Origin: Streptacidiphilus sp041262165
Lineage (GTDB): Bacteria; Actinomycetota; Actinomycetes; Streptomycetales; Streptomycetaceae
Reading direction: 5' to 3'
Length of the DNA: 64,000 nucleotides
NCBI RefSeq assembly: GCF_041262165.1
Contig: NZ_JBGCBY010000010.1
Span: 186,001 to 250,000 of the forward strand
Below the pieces are notes generated by a model that saw only the letters and a list, made by a program, of their open reading frames with translations, was not told the origin of the DNA and ran no database searches. This document shows positions 51,491 to 59,948 of the stretch, one piece after another. The first letter of the stretch is position 1. Each line of letters starts with the position of its first letter. A program made the translations under genes and the position numbers.

Positions 51491-52197
51491 TAGCGCCGGG
51501 AGCCCGGCAGTGAGGGACCGTTGCCCTCCCTGACCTGGCCGACCAGCATGGCCGCCTGGATACGGCGCTCGACTCCGAGTTTCGCCAGGATGCGGGAGAT
51601 GTGGTTCTTGACGGTCTTCTCCGCCAGATAGAGCTCCTGGCCGATCTGGCGGTTGGTCATACCGTCGCCAATCAGGGTCAGGATGGCCAGTTCCCGCTCG
51701 GTGAGCTGAGCCAGGCTCGGATCGGTCCGCGCCTGCGGCTCCTGCTGTCGCCGCAGGCTGTCCATCAGCCGTCCGGTGGTGGCCGGGTCGAGCATCGACT
51801 GGCCCGAGGCGACCGTACGCACGGCAGCGACCAGGTCGGAGCCCTTGATCTGCTTCAGCACGTACCCGGCGGCGCCCGCCATGATCGAGTCGAGCAGCGC
51901 GTCGTCGTCGTCGAAAGAGGTGAGCATCAGGCAGGCGAGATCGGGCATCCGCGACCGCAGTTCCCTGCACACGGTGACCCCGTCGCCGTCGGGCAGGCGC
52001 ATGTCCAGCACCGCGACCTGCGGCCGCAGAGCGGGGATCCGGGCCAGGGCCTGGGCGCAGGTCCCGGCCTCGCCCACGACCGTGATCCCGTCCTCCGACT
52101 CCAGCAGATCCCGTACCCCGCGCCGGACCACCTCGTGGTCGTCCAGCAGGAACACCTGGATCGTCGGGGAGTCGACGGAAGGAAGGGCCGTGTTCAT
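51490..52197 (-). CDS. devR: NarL/DevR-type response regulator
   Basis: A 235-residue regulator: receiver domain with acidic pocket DD (19-20), phosphoacceptor Asp65 in VAVLDMRLPDGDGV, Thr in MLTSFDDDDALL and Lys in YVLKQIKGSD, then a LuxR-type helix-turn-helix LTERELAILTLIGDGMTNRQIGQELYLAEKTVKNHISRILAKLGV. It is the natural partner of the adjacent DevS kinase. DevR proteins run dormancy or low-oxygen responses in actinobacteria. The ATG at 52197 follows GAGGA. A perfect palindrome 88 bases upstream suggests autoregulation. The stop is TAA, created at the border with the palindromic element. Confidence 0.93.
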   Translation of the reverse strand: MNTALPSVDSPTIQVFLLDDHEVVRRGVRDLLESEDGITVVGEAGTCAQALARIPALRPQVAVLDMRLPDGDGVTVCRELRSRMPDLACLMLTSFDDDDALLDSIMAGAAGYVLKQIKGSDLVAAVRTVASGQSMLDPATTGRLMDSLRRQQEPQARTDPSLAQLTERELAILTLIGDGMTNRQIGQELYLAEKTVKNHISRILAKLGVERRIQAAMLVGQVREGNGPSLPGSRR

Positions 52198-52284
52198 GGG
52201 AATCCTCGAAGGACCGGGTGGAAGGGGCTGGGCGGAGCAGGTGACCCGGTAGTCACAGCATCCCCCGGCCACCGCCTCCCGCAC

Positions 52285-52300
52285 AGGGCCGACCGGCCCT
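52285..52300. promoter_or_regulatory. GGGCCG-AC-CGGCCC palindrome before devR
   Basis: AGGGCCGACCGGCCCT has perfect 7-bp arms around two bases. It lies 88 bases upstream of the devR start, in the 162-bp gap after the DUF5994 gene, in a position suited to autoactivation. Confidence 0.7.
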
Positions 52301-52359
52301 TTCTACCGGCCCCACCAGCGGCGTCGGAGATCCACTGCCCCGCACCGGTCGGACCGGGC

Positions 52360-52956
52360 TCAGGTGGCGTCCGCGCGGACCTGCGCGGGCCAGGAGTCCA
52401 TGCGATCGCGTGCCACCTTCGCCCGCAGGATGCTCGCGACCGACGACACACCGGTCGGGTCGGCGTCCGCCGGTGCGGGCTCCGGGTCCGACGGCGTCGC
52501 CAGTACCGGTGCCAACTCGGCGATGAGGGCGCTGGCGGTCCGGGTGTCGTGCACATCCGTCGCTGCGGACATGAGGAGCGCCGCCGTCTCCGGGTCGCAC
52601 TCCGGAGGGATGACCAGCAGGTCCCACCGGCCCACGGTGTAGGAGAGCAGGCACAGGTCGTGCGGGTCCTGCTCGGCGTCGAACCAGCCCAGGTGCACCG
52701 TGTGCGGGCCTGCCGGGATTCTCGGGGGAATGACCGGCCACATGCCCGGGTGCACCGTGACCCGGGTGATCCGGCCCCACACCTGATCCAGCTCGGCCAC
52801 CAGCAGCGGCAGTTCAGCGGCCAGGTCGCGTGACCGCGGCCACCAGGCCCCGTCCAGCCGTCCGCGAATCCCGCCGGCGGGTTTGAGGGACATCCGCGCC
52901 GACGGCTCGGGTACCAGTCTCAGGACGTTCTTCGGTCGGACATTGGTGGTGGTCAC
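52360..52956 (-). CDS. DUF5994 family protein
   Basis: A 198-residue protein with the family signature: ARMSLKPAGGIRGRLDGAWWPRSRDLAAELPLLVAELD near the start, then WGRITRVTVHPGMWPVIPPRI, HTVHLGWFDAEQDPHDLCLLSY, RWDLLVIPPECDPETAALLM. The C-terminal 60 residues vary and look disordered. Members are actinobacterial, soluble and of unknown function, and often occur near stress regulators. It lies upstream of devR on the same strand, but the gap with a DevR-like palindrome suggests separate promoters. Confidence 0.85.
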   Translation of the reverse strand: MTTTNVRPKNVLRLVPEPSARMSLKPAGGIRGRLDGAWWPRSRDLAAELPLLVAELDQVWGRITRVTVHPGMWPVIPPRIPAGPHTVHLGWFDAEQDPHDLCLLSYTVGRWDLLVIPPECDPETAALLMSAATDVHDTRTASALIAELAPVLATPSDPEPAPADADPTGVSSVASILRAKVARDRMDSWPAQVRADAT

Positions 52957-53129
52957 GGCGCGAACCTGTCCCCGGGCCGACGGTCACCCGGCGTTGTCGC
53001 TCGCCGGAGACGATGCCGCCAAGCTGGCGGCATGCGAAATGCCCTCGGTGGCTCAACCGTACTCCGGATCACACCCGATCAGTGACCGGCGAGCCCGCCC
53101 GCCCGGAGCGCGCGCAGCAGTCCGCGCCG

Positions 53130-53789
53130 TCAGCCGGCCTCGGGCCGCTGCGTGTGCGGGTTGTGGGTCAGTCCTCCAGGTCTGGACGCCGTTCGTTCGC
53201 CGACTGCCAGCACCAGCGCGCGCAGAACGACCGAGCCGCCTTGCTGGTGGACCTGCCCGATCTCCCGCCACCCCCAGGAGTCGAAGGCCGCCCGGAGTGC
53301 ACGATCGTCCCGGGGGACCTGGGCGGCGCCGAGCGATGCCTGGTTGTCGGCGAGCAGCCGCTCCTGGAGACGACCCGCGACGCCGTGCTGCCGCGCGTAG
53401 GGGTGGACCGCGAGAGCGGCGATCGCGAAGACATGCCCGGACGCGGTGAGCTGCTCGACGTCCTGCGGCAGCCCGCCGGCGAACCCCTGCCACCAGGTGC
53501 CGTCGCGATCCACGGGAAACCCGAAGACGAAGCCCGTCAGCGTCGCCGTCTCCGCGACGAGCATGTCGAACCCCGGCCGCCGGGCGGCGTCCACCAGGAC
53601 TCCCAGGAAGTCCTCGCGGCTGCGGAACTCCTCGCCCGCCTCCGCTCGGGAGGATTCAACGTAGAGGTCCGCGAGGTCCTCGCGCTGGTCCTCGGCCTGC
53701 CAGCGGTTGAGCCGGCGCAGGATGGTTTCCCGCACGGGCCGTTCATGGTTCTGCGGTCTCGGCGACCGCTCGGACTCGGACCCGGCCAT
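53130..53789 (-). CDS. GNAT-family N-acetyltransferase
   Basis: A 219-residue protein with a GNAT core: ETATLTGFVFGFPVDRDGTWW, FAIAALAVHPYARQHGVAGRLQERLLAD (motif A, acetyl-CoA loop of the form RxxGxAxxL, here with RQHGVAGRL) and a late FDSWGWREIGQVHQQGGSVVLRALVL. It transfers an acetyl group to an unknown amine. ATG 53789 is chosen since the sequence upstream is low quality and two possible starts there lack a ribosome-binding site. It lies between the DUF5994 gene and the arginine-catabolism operon, on the same strand as both. Confidence 0.83.
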   Translation of the reverse strand: MAGSESERSPRPQNHERPVRETILRRLNRWQAEDQREDLADLYVESSRAEAGEEFRSREDFLGVLVDAARRPGFDMLVAETATLTGFVFGFPVDRDGTWWQGFAGGLPQDVEQLTASGHVFAIAALAVHPYARQHGVAGRLQERLLADNQASLGAAQVPRDDRALRAAFDSWGWREIGQVHQQGGSVVLRALVLAVGERTASRPGGLTHNPHTQRPEAG

Positions 53790-53915
53790 CAGGCCACACT
53801 CCCCTTCACAGCGGGCAGTTGTGCCGCACAGCAGCACCGCGTCGGGGTCCGGGACGTCAATGCAAGCATAGACCGACCGGCAATGGTCCCGACGCTGTCG
53901 GATCGTCCGATCGCG

Positions 53916-54917
53916 TCATCGTTCGGACACCTTCCGCGCCCACGCGCCTCCGAGGGATCCGCGCCCCGCCGGTCGTCCGGCGGCGTACTCGACATCCGTG
54001 TCCCGCTCGGGTCCCACCGTGACGGTGGTTCCGGCGGTGCCGTCCAGGACCGAGACCGCGTCGGCCAGGGCGCCGATGGCGGCGGGCTGTCCGGTGGCCG
54101 CGACGAAACGGTGGCAGGCGGCGATCTTCGGACCCATCGATCCGGCAGGGAACCGCAGATGCGTCAGGTCGTCGAGGTCGAGACGGCTCAGCGGAACGGC
54201 CCGGGGCGTGCCGAAGTGCTCCATCACGGCAGGCACGTCGGTGAGTACGAGCAGCCGGTCCGCGTGCACGGCGATGGCGAGCAGGGCCGAGGTGGCGTCC
54301 TTGTCGACGACGGCCTCGACGCCGCGCAGCAGGCCCTTGCTGTCCTTGACGACCGGGGCGCCGCCTCCGCCGCCGCAGATGACGACCGTCCGGTGGTCGA
54401 GCAGTCGGAGGATCGAGTCCTGCTCGACGATCCGCTGCGGGGCGGGCGAGGGGACGACCCGCCGCCACCGGTCACCGTCAGCGGCGACGGTCCAGCCGTG
54501 CAGAGCGGCCAACTGCTGTGCGTCGGCCTGGTCGTACCCGGGTCCGACGAACTTCGACGGTGCGGCGAAGGCCGGGTCCGCGGGATCGACGACTGTCTGG
54601 GTGACGATACTGAGGATGGGCTTGGTCACGCCCGCGTTGCGCAGGGACTGGGCCAGCCAGTAGCCGATCATGCCCTGCGTCTGCGCGCCGAGCAGGTCCA
54701 GCGGGTAGGGGCGGGTCAACGCCGGGTCGTTCTCACTCTCCAGGGAGAGCATGCCGACCTGCGGGCCGTTCCCGTGACAGATGATCAGTTCGTGGTGTGC
54801 GGCCAACGGGGCGAGCGCCTGTGCGGCCACACGGACATGGTCGAGCTGGATTCCGGCGTCGGGCTTCTCGCCGCGCCGCAGCAGCGCGTTGCCGCCGATG
54901 GCGGCCACGATGCGCAT
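53916..54917 (-). CDS. arcC: Carbamate kinase
   Basis: A 333-residue amino-acid-kinase-fold enzyme that uses carbamoyl phosphate to make ATP, the energy-yielding last step of the arginine deiminase pathway. Visible: MRIVAAIGGNALLRRGE, ICHGNGPQVGMLSLE, VVICGGGGGAPVVKD, VDKDATSALLAIAVHADRLLVLTDVPAV, and FPAGSMGPKIAACHRFV. The start is one base after the ornithine carbamoyltransferase stop, so it ends the arc operon. The C-terminal 25 residues extend beyond the usual 310. Confidence 0.94.
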   Translation of the reverse strand: MRIVAAIGGNALLRRGEKPDAGIQLDHVRVAAQALAPLAAHHELIICHGNGPQVGMLSLESENDPALTRPYPLDLLGAQTQGMIGYWLAQSLRNAGVTKPILSIVTQTVVDPADPAFAAPSKFVGPGYDQADAQQLAALHGWTVAADGDRWRRVVPSPAPQRIVEQDSILRLLDHRTVVICGGGGGAPVVKDSKGLLRGVEAVVDKDATSALLAIAVHADRLLVLTDVPAVMEHFGTPRAVPLSRLDLDDLTHLRFPAGSMGPKIAACHRFVAATGQPAAIGALADAVSVLDGTAGTTVTVGPERDTDVEYAAGRPAGRGSLGGAWARKVSER

Positions 54918-54918
54918 G

Positions 54919-55947
54919 TCAGTCGCCCAGCGCGGCGACGATGACCGCCTTGATGGTGTGCAGCCGGTTCGCCGCCTGGTCAAAAACCAGCGAGCTTGAC
55001 GACTCGAAGACCTCGTCGGTCACCTCGGCGCCGTCCAGGCCGAACTGATCGAACAGGCGCTTCCCGAGCTGGGTGCTGCGGTCGTGCACGGCGGGCAGGC
55101 AGTGCAGGAACCTGGTGTCGGGCTTGCCCGAAGCCAGCATGACCTTCTCGGTGACCCGGTACGGGAGCAGCAGCGGGACCCGCTCACCCCATGTCTCGAC
55201 CGACTCGCCCATGCTCACCCACACGTCGGTGTAGACGAAGTCGACGCCCGCGACGCCCTGTTCGACGTCCTCGGTCACCAACACCCGCGCGCCGCTGCTC
55301 TCGGCGAGCCGGTGGGCGGTGGCGATCACGTCGTCCGGGGGCCACAGGTCGCGGGGCGCTGCGATGCGCACGTCCATGCCCAGCAGTGCTCCGGTGACCA
55401 GGAGGGAGCGGGCGACATTGCTGCGCCCGTCGCCGAGGAAGCAGTAGCCGATCTGCTCCAGCGGGCCGGCGTGGTGCTCGGTCATGGTGAGGATGTCGGC
55501 CAGCATCTGGGTGGGATGCCAGGAGTCGGTGAGCCCGTTCCACACCGGAACCCCGGCGTGGTCGGCCAACTGCTCCACGGTGTCCTGGGCGAATCCGCGG
55601 AACTCGATGCCGTCGAACATCCGGCCCAGCACGCGGGCGGTGTCGCGGATCGACTCCTCATGTCCGATGTGGGAGCCGTCCGGCCCCAGGTAGGTGACGT
55701 GGGCGCCCTGGTCGTGGGCGGCGACCTCGAACGCGCACCGGGTGCGTGTGGAGCTCTTCTCGAAGACCAGGGCGATGTTCCTCCCCGTCATACGGGGGGT
55801 CTCGGTGCCCTCGGCCTTGGCGCGTTTGAGCTGCGCGGCCCGGGTGACCAGGGCCAGGAACTGCGGCTTGTCCAGGTCGAGTTCCTTGAGCAGGGAGCTG
55901 GGATCGCGGGTGGCGGTGGTCAGTTCGGTGGTCAGTACTTCGGTCAT
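54919..55947 (-). CDS. arcB: Ornithine carbamoyltransferase (catabolic)
   Basis: A 342-residue enzyme with the carbamoyl-phosphate motif SSTRTRCAFEVAAHDQG, HPTQMLADILTMTEHH, GDGRSNVARSLLV, VYTDVWVSMGE and the ornithine-site FLHCLPAVHD. In this operon it should run in the direction citrulline to ornithine plus carbamoyl phosphate. Catabolic use is inferred from the operon; the sequence alone does not tell catabolic from biosynthetic forms. It starts 34 bases after the arginine deiminase gene and is joined to arcC downstream. Confidence 0.93.
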   Translation of the reverse strand: MTEVLTTELTTATRDPSSLLKELDLDKPQFLALVTRAAQLKRAKAEGTETPRMTGRNIALVFEKSSTRTRCAFEVAAHDQGAHVTYLGPDGSHIGHEESIRDTARVLGRMFDGIEFRGFAQDTVEQLADHAGVPVWNGLTDSWHPTQMLADILTMTEHHAGPLEQIGYCFLGDGRSNVARSLLVTGALLGMDVRIAAPRDLWPPDDVIATAHRLAESSGARVLVTEDVEQGVAGVDFVYTDVWVSMGESVETWGERVPLLLPYRVTEKVMLASGKPDTRFLHCLPAVHDRSTQLGKRLFDQFGLDGAEVTDEVFESSSSLVFDQAANRLHTIKAVIVAALGD

Positions 55948-55981
55948 GTCAACGTCCTTGGCTCGGAGGGTGCGTGCGGAG

Positions 55982-57271
55982 TCAGATGCCGTCGCGCTGG
56001 GTGGGGCAGGTCATGCACCGGGCGCCGCCGCGCCCGCGGCCCAGTTCGCTGCCCGGGATGCTGATGACCTCGATGCCGTGCTCGCGCAGCATGGTGTTGG
56101 TCACGGTGTTGCGCTCGTAACCGACCACGACACCGGGAGCGACGGTGAGGAAGTTGTTGGCGTCGTCCCACTGTTCGCGTTCGGCGGCCCGGGCGTCCTC
56201 GTCGGCGGAAAGCACCCGGAGCTTGTCGATGCCCAGGGCGTCCGCGATGGCAGCGAACAGGTCGTCGCGCTGCTCGACGTGCAGGCCACCGGTGTCGCGT
56301 TCGACCGTCTCCGCCGGGTCGGCCGGGACGACCACCCAGGTCCGCAGGGCTTTCGGGTCGAGGTAGGGGTAGCGGACGAAGGTGTCGGTGTCGATCATGG
56401 TCAGCACGGTGTCCAGGTGCATGAAGGCGTGCGACCGGGGCAGCTGGACGGCAATCACCGTGCTGGCCTGGTGACTTCGGAACAGCTCACGGGCCAGGAT
56501 CTCCACGCCCATGGGGGTGGTCCGCTCCCCCATCCCGATCAGTACGACGCCCCGCCCGAGGACGTGGATGTCCCCGCCCTCCAGCGTGGCGGGCTGGTGA
56601 CCGGCGTCGTCGCCGCCGTAGTAGACCGGGAACGTCGCGCCGGCGAACAGCGGGTGGAACCGGTAGACGGCCCGGCTGTGCAGGGACTCGCGTTGCCGGG
56701 CCGGCTTGGCCATCGGGTTGATGGTGACCCCACCGTAGATCCAGGCGGAGTTGTCGCGTTGGAAGAGCGTGTTCGGCAACGGCGCCAGGACGAAGTCGTC
56801 CAGCCCGAGGGTCTGCCAGCGCAGGCTGCCCACCTGCAGCGGCGAGAGGTCCGCGCGGGTGACTCCGCCGATGAGCATCTCGGCGAGCGTCGCGGCGTCG
56901 GCCTCGTCGGCGAGACGGCGCAGCGGGGCGGCCAGCGTGGGTCCGACCTGCTCCGGGGCACAGATCCGGTCCAGCACGAACGCCCGGGCCTCGGGGAGTG
57001 CCAGGGTCTCGGCGAGCAGGACGTCGAAGTGGTGAACGGTCGTGCCACGATCGCGGAGCACCTGGGTGAACGCGTCGTGCTCCTCCCGTGCCTTCGCGGC
57101 CCAGAGCACATCGTCGAACAGCAGCTCGTCGCAGTTGCCGGGAGTCAGCCGGCTCAGCTCCAACCCCGGGCGGTGGACGATGGCTTCGCGCAGCCGGCCG
57201 ACTTCGGAATGCACTCCGAGGGCGTCGGTCACGGGTGTCTCCTCGGCAGGTTGGACGTACGAGCGGGTCAT
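55982..57271 (-). CDS. arcA: Arginine deiminase
   Basis: A 429-residue guanidino-modifying enzyme that converts arginine to citrulline and ammonia. Landmarks: VGRLREAIVHRPGLELSRLTPGN, LFDDVLWAAKAREEHDAF, NTLFQRDNSAWIYGG, EGGDIHVLGRGVVLIGMGERT (catalytic Glu and Asp), HLDTVLTMID (catalytic His), and the terminal GGARCMTCPTQRDGI with nucleophile Cys419. Its start overlaps the transporter stop (ATGA at 57268-57271), so transport and first step are made together. Confidence 0.95.
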   Translation of the reverse strand: MTRSYVQPAEETPVTDALGVHSEVGRLREAIVHRPGLELSRLTPGNCDELLFDDVLWAAKAREEHDAFTQVLRDRGTTVHHFDVLLAETLALPEARAFVLDRICAPEQVGPTLAAPLRRLADEADAATLAEMLIGGVTRADLSPLQVGSLRWQTLGLDDFVLAPLPNTLFQRDNSAWIYGGVTINPMAKPARQRESLHSRAVYRFHPLFAGATFPVYYGGDDAGHQPATLEGGDIHVLGRGVVLIGMGERTTPMGVEILARELFRSHQASTVIAVQLPRSHAFMHLDTVLTMIDTDTFVRYPYLDPKALRTWVVVPADPAETVERDTGGLHVEQRDDLFAAIADALGIDKLRVLSADEDARAAEREQWDDANNFLTVAPGVVVGYERNTVTNTMLREHGIEVISIPGSELGRGRGGARCMTCPTQRDGI

Positions 57272-58710
57272 TGCGGATGCCTTTCGGAGATACCGGAGGT
57301 GAAGGCGACGGCCTTGCCGTCGGCGGGGACGACCGGGGTCTCCCCGTACTCGCCGCGGCCCACCTTGAGCCAGATGTAGACAGGCAGTCCCAGCAGCAGG
57401 CAGAACAGGCCGTAGTAGACGGCCTGGTAGCCGCTTCCGGACAGGGACCAGAAGGAGAAGGCCAGGGCGACTGCGGACACCGCGCAGTCGCGGACCAGGT
57501 GCGGCCACTGCGTCCGCCGCCCCCGGGTGAGCAGCCAGTACAGCTGCGCACCGGCACTGAACAGGTAGGGGATGACTGCGGTGACCACGGACAGCAGCAC
57601 CAGCGTGGTGAAGACCTTGTCGAACCGGGTGTAGCTGACGGCGGTGAGCACCGAGGCGAGCAGCGTCGAGCTGACGATGCCGAACACCGGTATGCCGCGG
57701 CGGGTGCGGGCGAATGCCGAGGGGAACAGCCGGTCCTTGGCCGCTGCCATCGGCATCTCGCCGACGATCAGGGTCCACCCGATCAGTGCGCCCAGCCCGG
57801 AGACGATCGCGGCGACCGCGACCGCCTGGCCGGCCCAGTGGCCGCCGAAGATCGCATCGGCCGAGTCGGTGAACGGGGCGGTGGACTTCCGCAGGGCGGC
57901 GTTGGACACGGTCCCGAAGACGGTCAGCGTGCCCAGGATGTAGACCACGGCGCAGCCGATGGTGCCCAGCACCGTGGCGCGGGCGACGTTGCGTTTCGGG
58001 TCGCGCACCCGGCCTGCCGCCACCGAAGCCGTCTCGATACCGATGTAGCTGAACAGCGCGATCGCCGCGGCAGCGGATATCGCCGCGCCGAACGACGTGC
58101 CGCTGGCGTTGAAGGAGCCAAAGTTGTGCGCCTTGATGAAGAGCAGGCCGACCGTGGCCATGAACAGCAAGGGCACGAACTTCAGCACGGTCGTCACGTT
58201 CTGGGTGATCGCCATGTTCCGCACGCCGGACAGGTTGATGACCGCCGGGATCCACAGCCCGACCATCGCGATGGCGATGGACCAGACCTTGGCGTGTCCG
58301 GTGTTCCAGAACACCTCCACATAGCCGACCCAGGCGACCACGATGGCGGCGTTGCCCGCCCACGCCGTGATCCAGTACGACCATGCGTTGAGGAATCCGG
58401 CGAAGTCCCCGAAGGCGTCCCTGGCGTAGACGTACGGACCGCCGGAACCCGGCACCCGCTTGGACAGCGCGCCGAAGGTGAAGGCCAGGGCCAGCGCGCC
58501 GATGGTGACCAGCACGAACGCGACCAGGCTGATCGGGCCGAACGGGGCGAGCGCGCTCGGCAGCGCGAAGACCCCCGTGCCGATCACCGAACCGACCACC
58601 AGCGCCGTCGCGGTCGGCAGGCCGAATCTCTGCTTCTTCGCGGTCTCCTCCGCGGCGTCCGGTACCACCGGACGCGCGTCGGAGGCTTCGTCGGTGACGT
58701 GCGTGCTCAC
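57268..58710 (-). CDS. APC-family amino-acid antiporter (arginine/ornithine-type)
   Basis: A 480-residue membrane protein with about 12 helices and the APC signature VVGSVIGTGVFALPSALAPFGP, LSKRVPGSGGPYVYARDAFG and IALFSYIGIETASVAAG. It fits the basic amino acid/polyamine antiporter group, which swap arginine for ornithine or agmatine. In this operon it should import arginine and export ornithine. The GTG start (58710) overlaps the stop of the slipin gene and its stop overlaps arcA. The exchange partners are inferred from the operon. Confidence 0.9.
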   Translation of the reverse strand: MSTHVTDEASDARPVVPDAAEETAKKQRFGLPTATALVVGSVIGTGVFALPSALAPFGPISLVAFVLVTIGALALAFTFGALSKRVPGSGGPYVYARDAFGDFAGFLNAWSYWITAWAGNAAIVVAWVGYVEVFWNTGHAKVWSIAIAMVGLWIPAVINLSGVRNMAITQNVTTVLKFVPLLFMATVGLLFIKAHNFGSFNASGTSFGAAISAAAAIALFSYIGIETASVAAGRVRDPKRNVARATVLGTIGCAVVYILGTLTVFGTVSNAALRKSTAPFTDSADAIFGGHWAGQAVAVAAIVSGLGALIGWTLIVGEMPMAAAKDRLFPSAFARTRRGIPVFGIVSSTLLASVLTAVSYTRFDKVFTTLVLLSVVTAVIPYLFSAGAQLYWLLTRGRRTQWPHLVRDCAVSAVALAFSFWSLSGSGYQAVYYGLFCLLLGLPVYIWLKVGRGEYGETPVVPADGKAVAFTSGISERHPQ

Positions 58711-59567
58711 GTGCGGCCTGCAATGACAGGTCCGCCGTTGACCGGCACCCGGGGCATGCCGGGCTTTGCCGCGTCCAGGGGCAGGGGCACGGACGGGGTC
58801 GCCGCTGCCGCCTCGCGGGCGAGGAAGGAGCCGAGTTCGCCGATGGTGCTCATGAGGGGTGCGGGGAAGACGACCGTGGTGTTCTTGTCGACGCCGATCT
58901 CGACCAGGCTCTGCAGGTTGCGCAGCTGCAGCGCGAGCGGGTGGGCCATCATGATGTCCGACGCGTCACCCAGTGCGGCAGCCGCCAGCGACTCGCCCTC
59001 GGCGTTGATGATCTTCGCTCGCTTCTCCCGCTCCGCCTCGGCCTGGCGGGCCATCGCGCGCTTCATGCTGTCGGGCAGCTGGATGTCCTTCAGCTCGACC
59101 AGGGTCACCTGCACGCCCCACTCGACCGTGGTCACGTCGAGGATCTCGCGGATGTCCAGGTTGATGGTGTCGGTCTCGGACAACGTCTCGTCCAGGGTGT
59201 GCTGGCCGACGACCTTGCGCAGCGTGGTCTGGGCGATCTGGTCGATCGCCGCGTAGACGTTCTCGATCGCGACGACGGACTTCACCGCGTCCACCACGCG
59301 GAAGTAGGCGACCGCGGAGACGTCGACACTGACGTTGTCACGCGTGATGATCCCCTGGGACTGGATGGGCATCGTGACGATCCGCAGCGACACCCGGTGC
59401 AGCACGTCGACGAACGGGACGATCACCCGAAGCCCCGGCCCCCGCGAGCCGAGCACCCGTCCCAGCCGGAACAGCACCCCCTGCTCGTACTGCTTGACCA
59501 CTTTCACCGACAGGCCAAAGACCAGCAGGAGTGCCAGGAGAACAATGACGATGATCAGAAAAGCCAT
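58707..59567 (-). CDS. Slipin/stomatin-like SPFH protein heading the arginine deiminase operon
   Basis: A 286-residue SPFH protein: one N-terminal membrane helix (FLIIVIVLLALLLVFGLSV), VVKQYEQGVLFRLGRVLGSRGPGLRVIVPFVDVLHRVSLRIVTMPIQSQGIITRDNVSVDVSAVAYFRV, a coiled coil rich in Ala and Glu (MARQAEAEREKRAKIINAEGE), and a hydrophobic tail. Slipins oligomerise in membranes and organise partner proteins, usually with an NfeD peptidase, which is absent here. Its stop overlaps the antiporter start, so it is the first gene of the operon and could scaffold the antiporter. Confidence 0.92.
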   Translation of the reverse strand: MAFLIIVIVLLALLLVFGLSVKVVKQYEQGVLFRLGRVLGSRGPGLRVIVPFVDVLHRVSLRIVTMPIQSQGIITRDNVSVDVSAVAYFRVVDAVKSVVAIENVYAAIDQIAQTTLRKVVGQHTLDETLSETDTINLDIREILDVTTVEWGVQVTLVELKDIQLPDSMKRAMARQAEAEREKRAKIINAEGESLAAAALGDASDIMMAHPLALQLRNLQSLVEIGVDKNTTVVFPAPLMSTIGELGSFLAREAAAATPSVPLPLDAAKPGMPRVPVNGGPVIAGRT

Positions 59568-59586
59568 GACGCGCCTCGGTTCAGAT

Positions 59587-59640
59587 TGCGTTGGGTCGGA
59601 GTGCGTTGGGTCGGAGTGCGTTAGGTCGGAGTGCGTTGGG
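59587..59640. repeat. 15-bp tandem repeat in slipin/arc operon leader
   Basis: Units of TGCGTTGGGTCGGAG start at 59587 and 59602, a one-base variant TGCGTTAGGTCGGAG at 59617, and a partial unit TGCGTTGGG at 59632. On the slipin strand this is CTCCGACCCAACGCA repeated 3.6 times, 20 bases before the start codon. Confidence 0.9.
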
Positions 59641-59773
59641 ATCGTGAAGGTCGGCTCGCAGCGGGAATCGCCGTCGGCTTCATCGTGGTGTCGGGGGCCG
59701 GACGCGGCGCAGGGCCCTCCGGGGCCGGGTGGCGCGCCGGTGGTCCCGTAGATCGAGGCTGAACGGCGCGCTT

Positions 59774-59788
59774 ACGGCCTGGGGAGCG
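59774..59788. repeat. Remnant end of a type-1 palindromic element, copy e
   Basis: ACGGCCTGGGGAGCG is identical to the outermost 15 bases of the type-1 left end. No partner arm follows, so it is a solo end or deletion scar. Confidence 0.6.
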
Positions 59789-59948
59789 GGACTATGCTGC
59801 TGGACAGACGTCCCAGACCCCGGCGGCGCGTACCTGCTCGGCACGCAAGTCCCGGCACCTGGAAGCGAGGCGTCATGCCCGTCCCACGGAGCTTCAGCAC
59901 CCGCTCCCGCACCGCTCGACCAGGAGACACGGGACCAAGGGCTCTCCG

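Larger units (their letters stand above)
59568..59948. other. 381-bp divergent region between slipin and GAF-ANTAR genes
   Basis: It holds a 15-bp tandem repeat directly upstream of the slipin gene (59587-59640), a 15-bp remnant of a type-1 palindromic element (59774-59788), and G/C-rich DNA without a convincing gene. Promoters for both flanking genes must lie here. Confidence 0.55.

Noticed and set aside
52970..52990. Another DevR-like site before the DUF5994 gene
   Set aside because: GGGCCGACGGTCAC keeps only one arm, so it is not distinguishable from chance in this GC-rich DNA.
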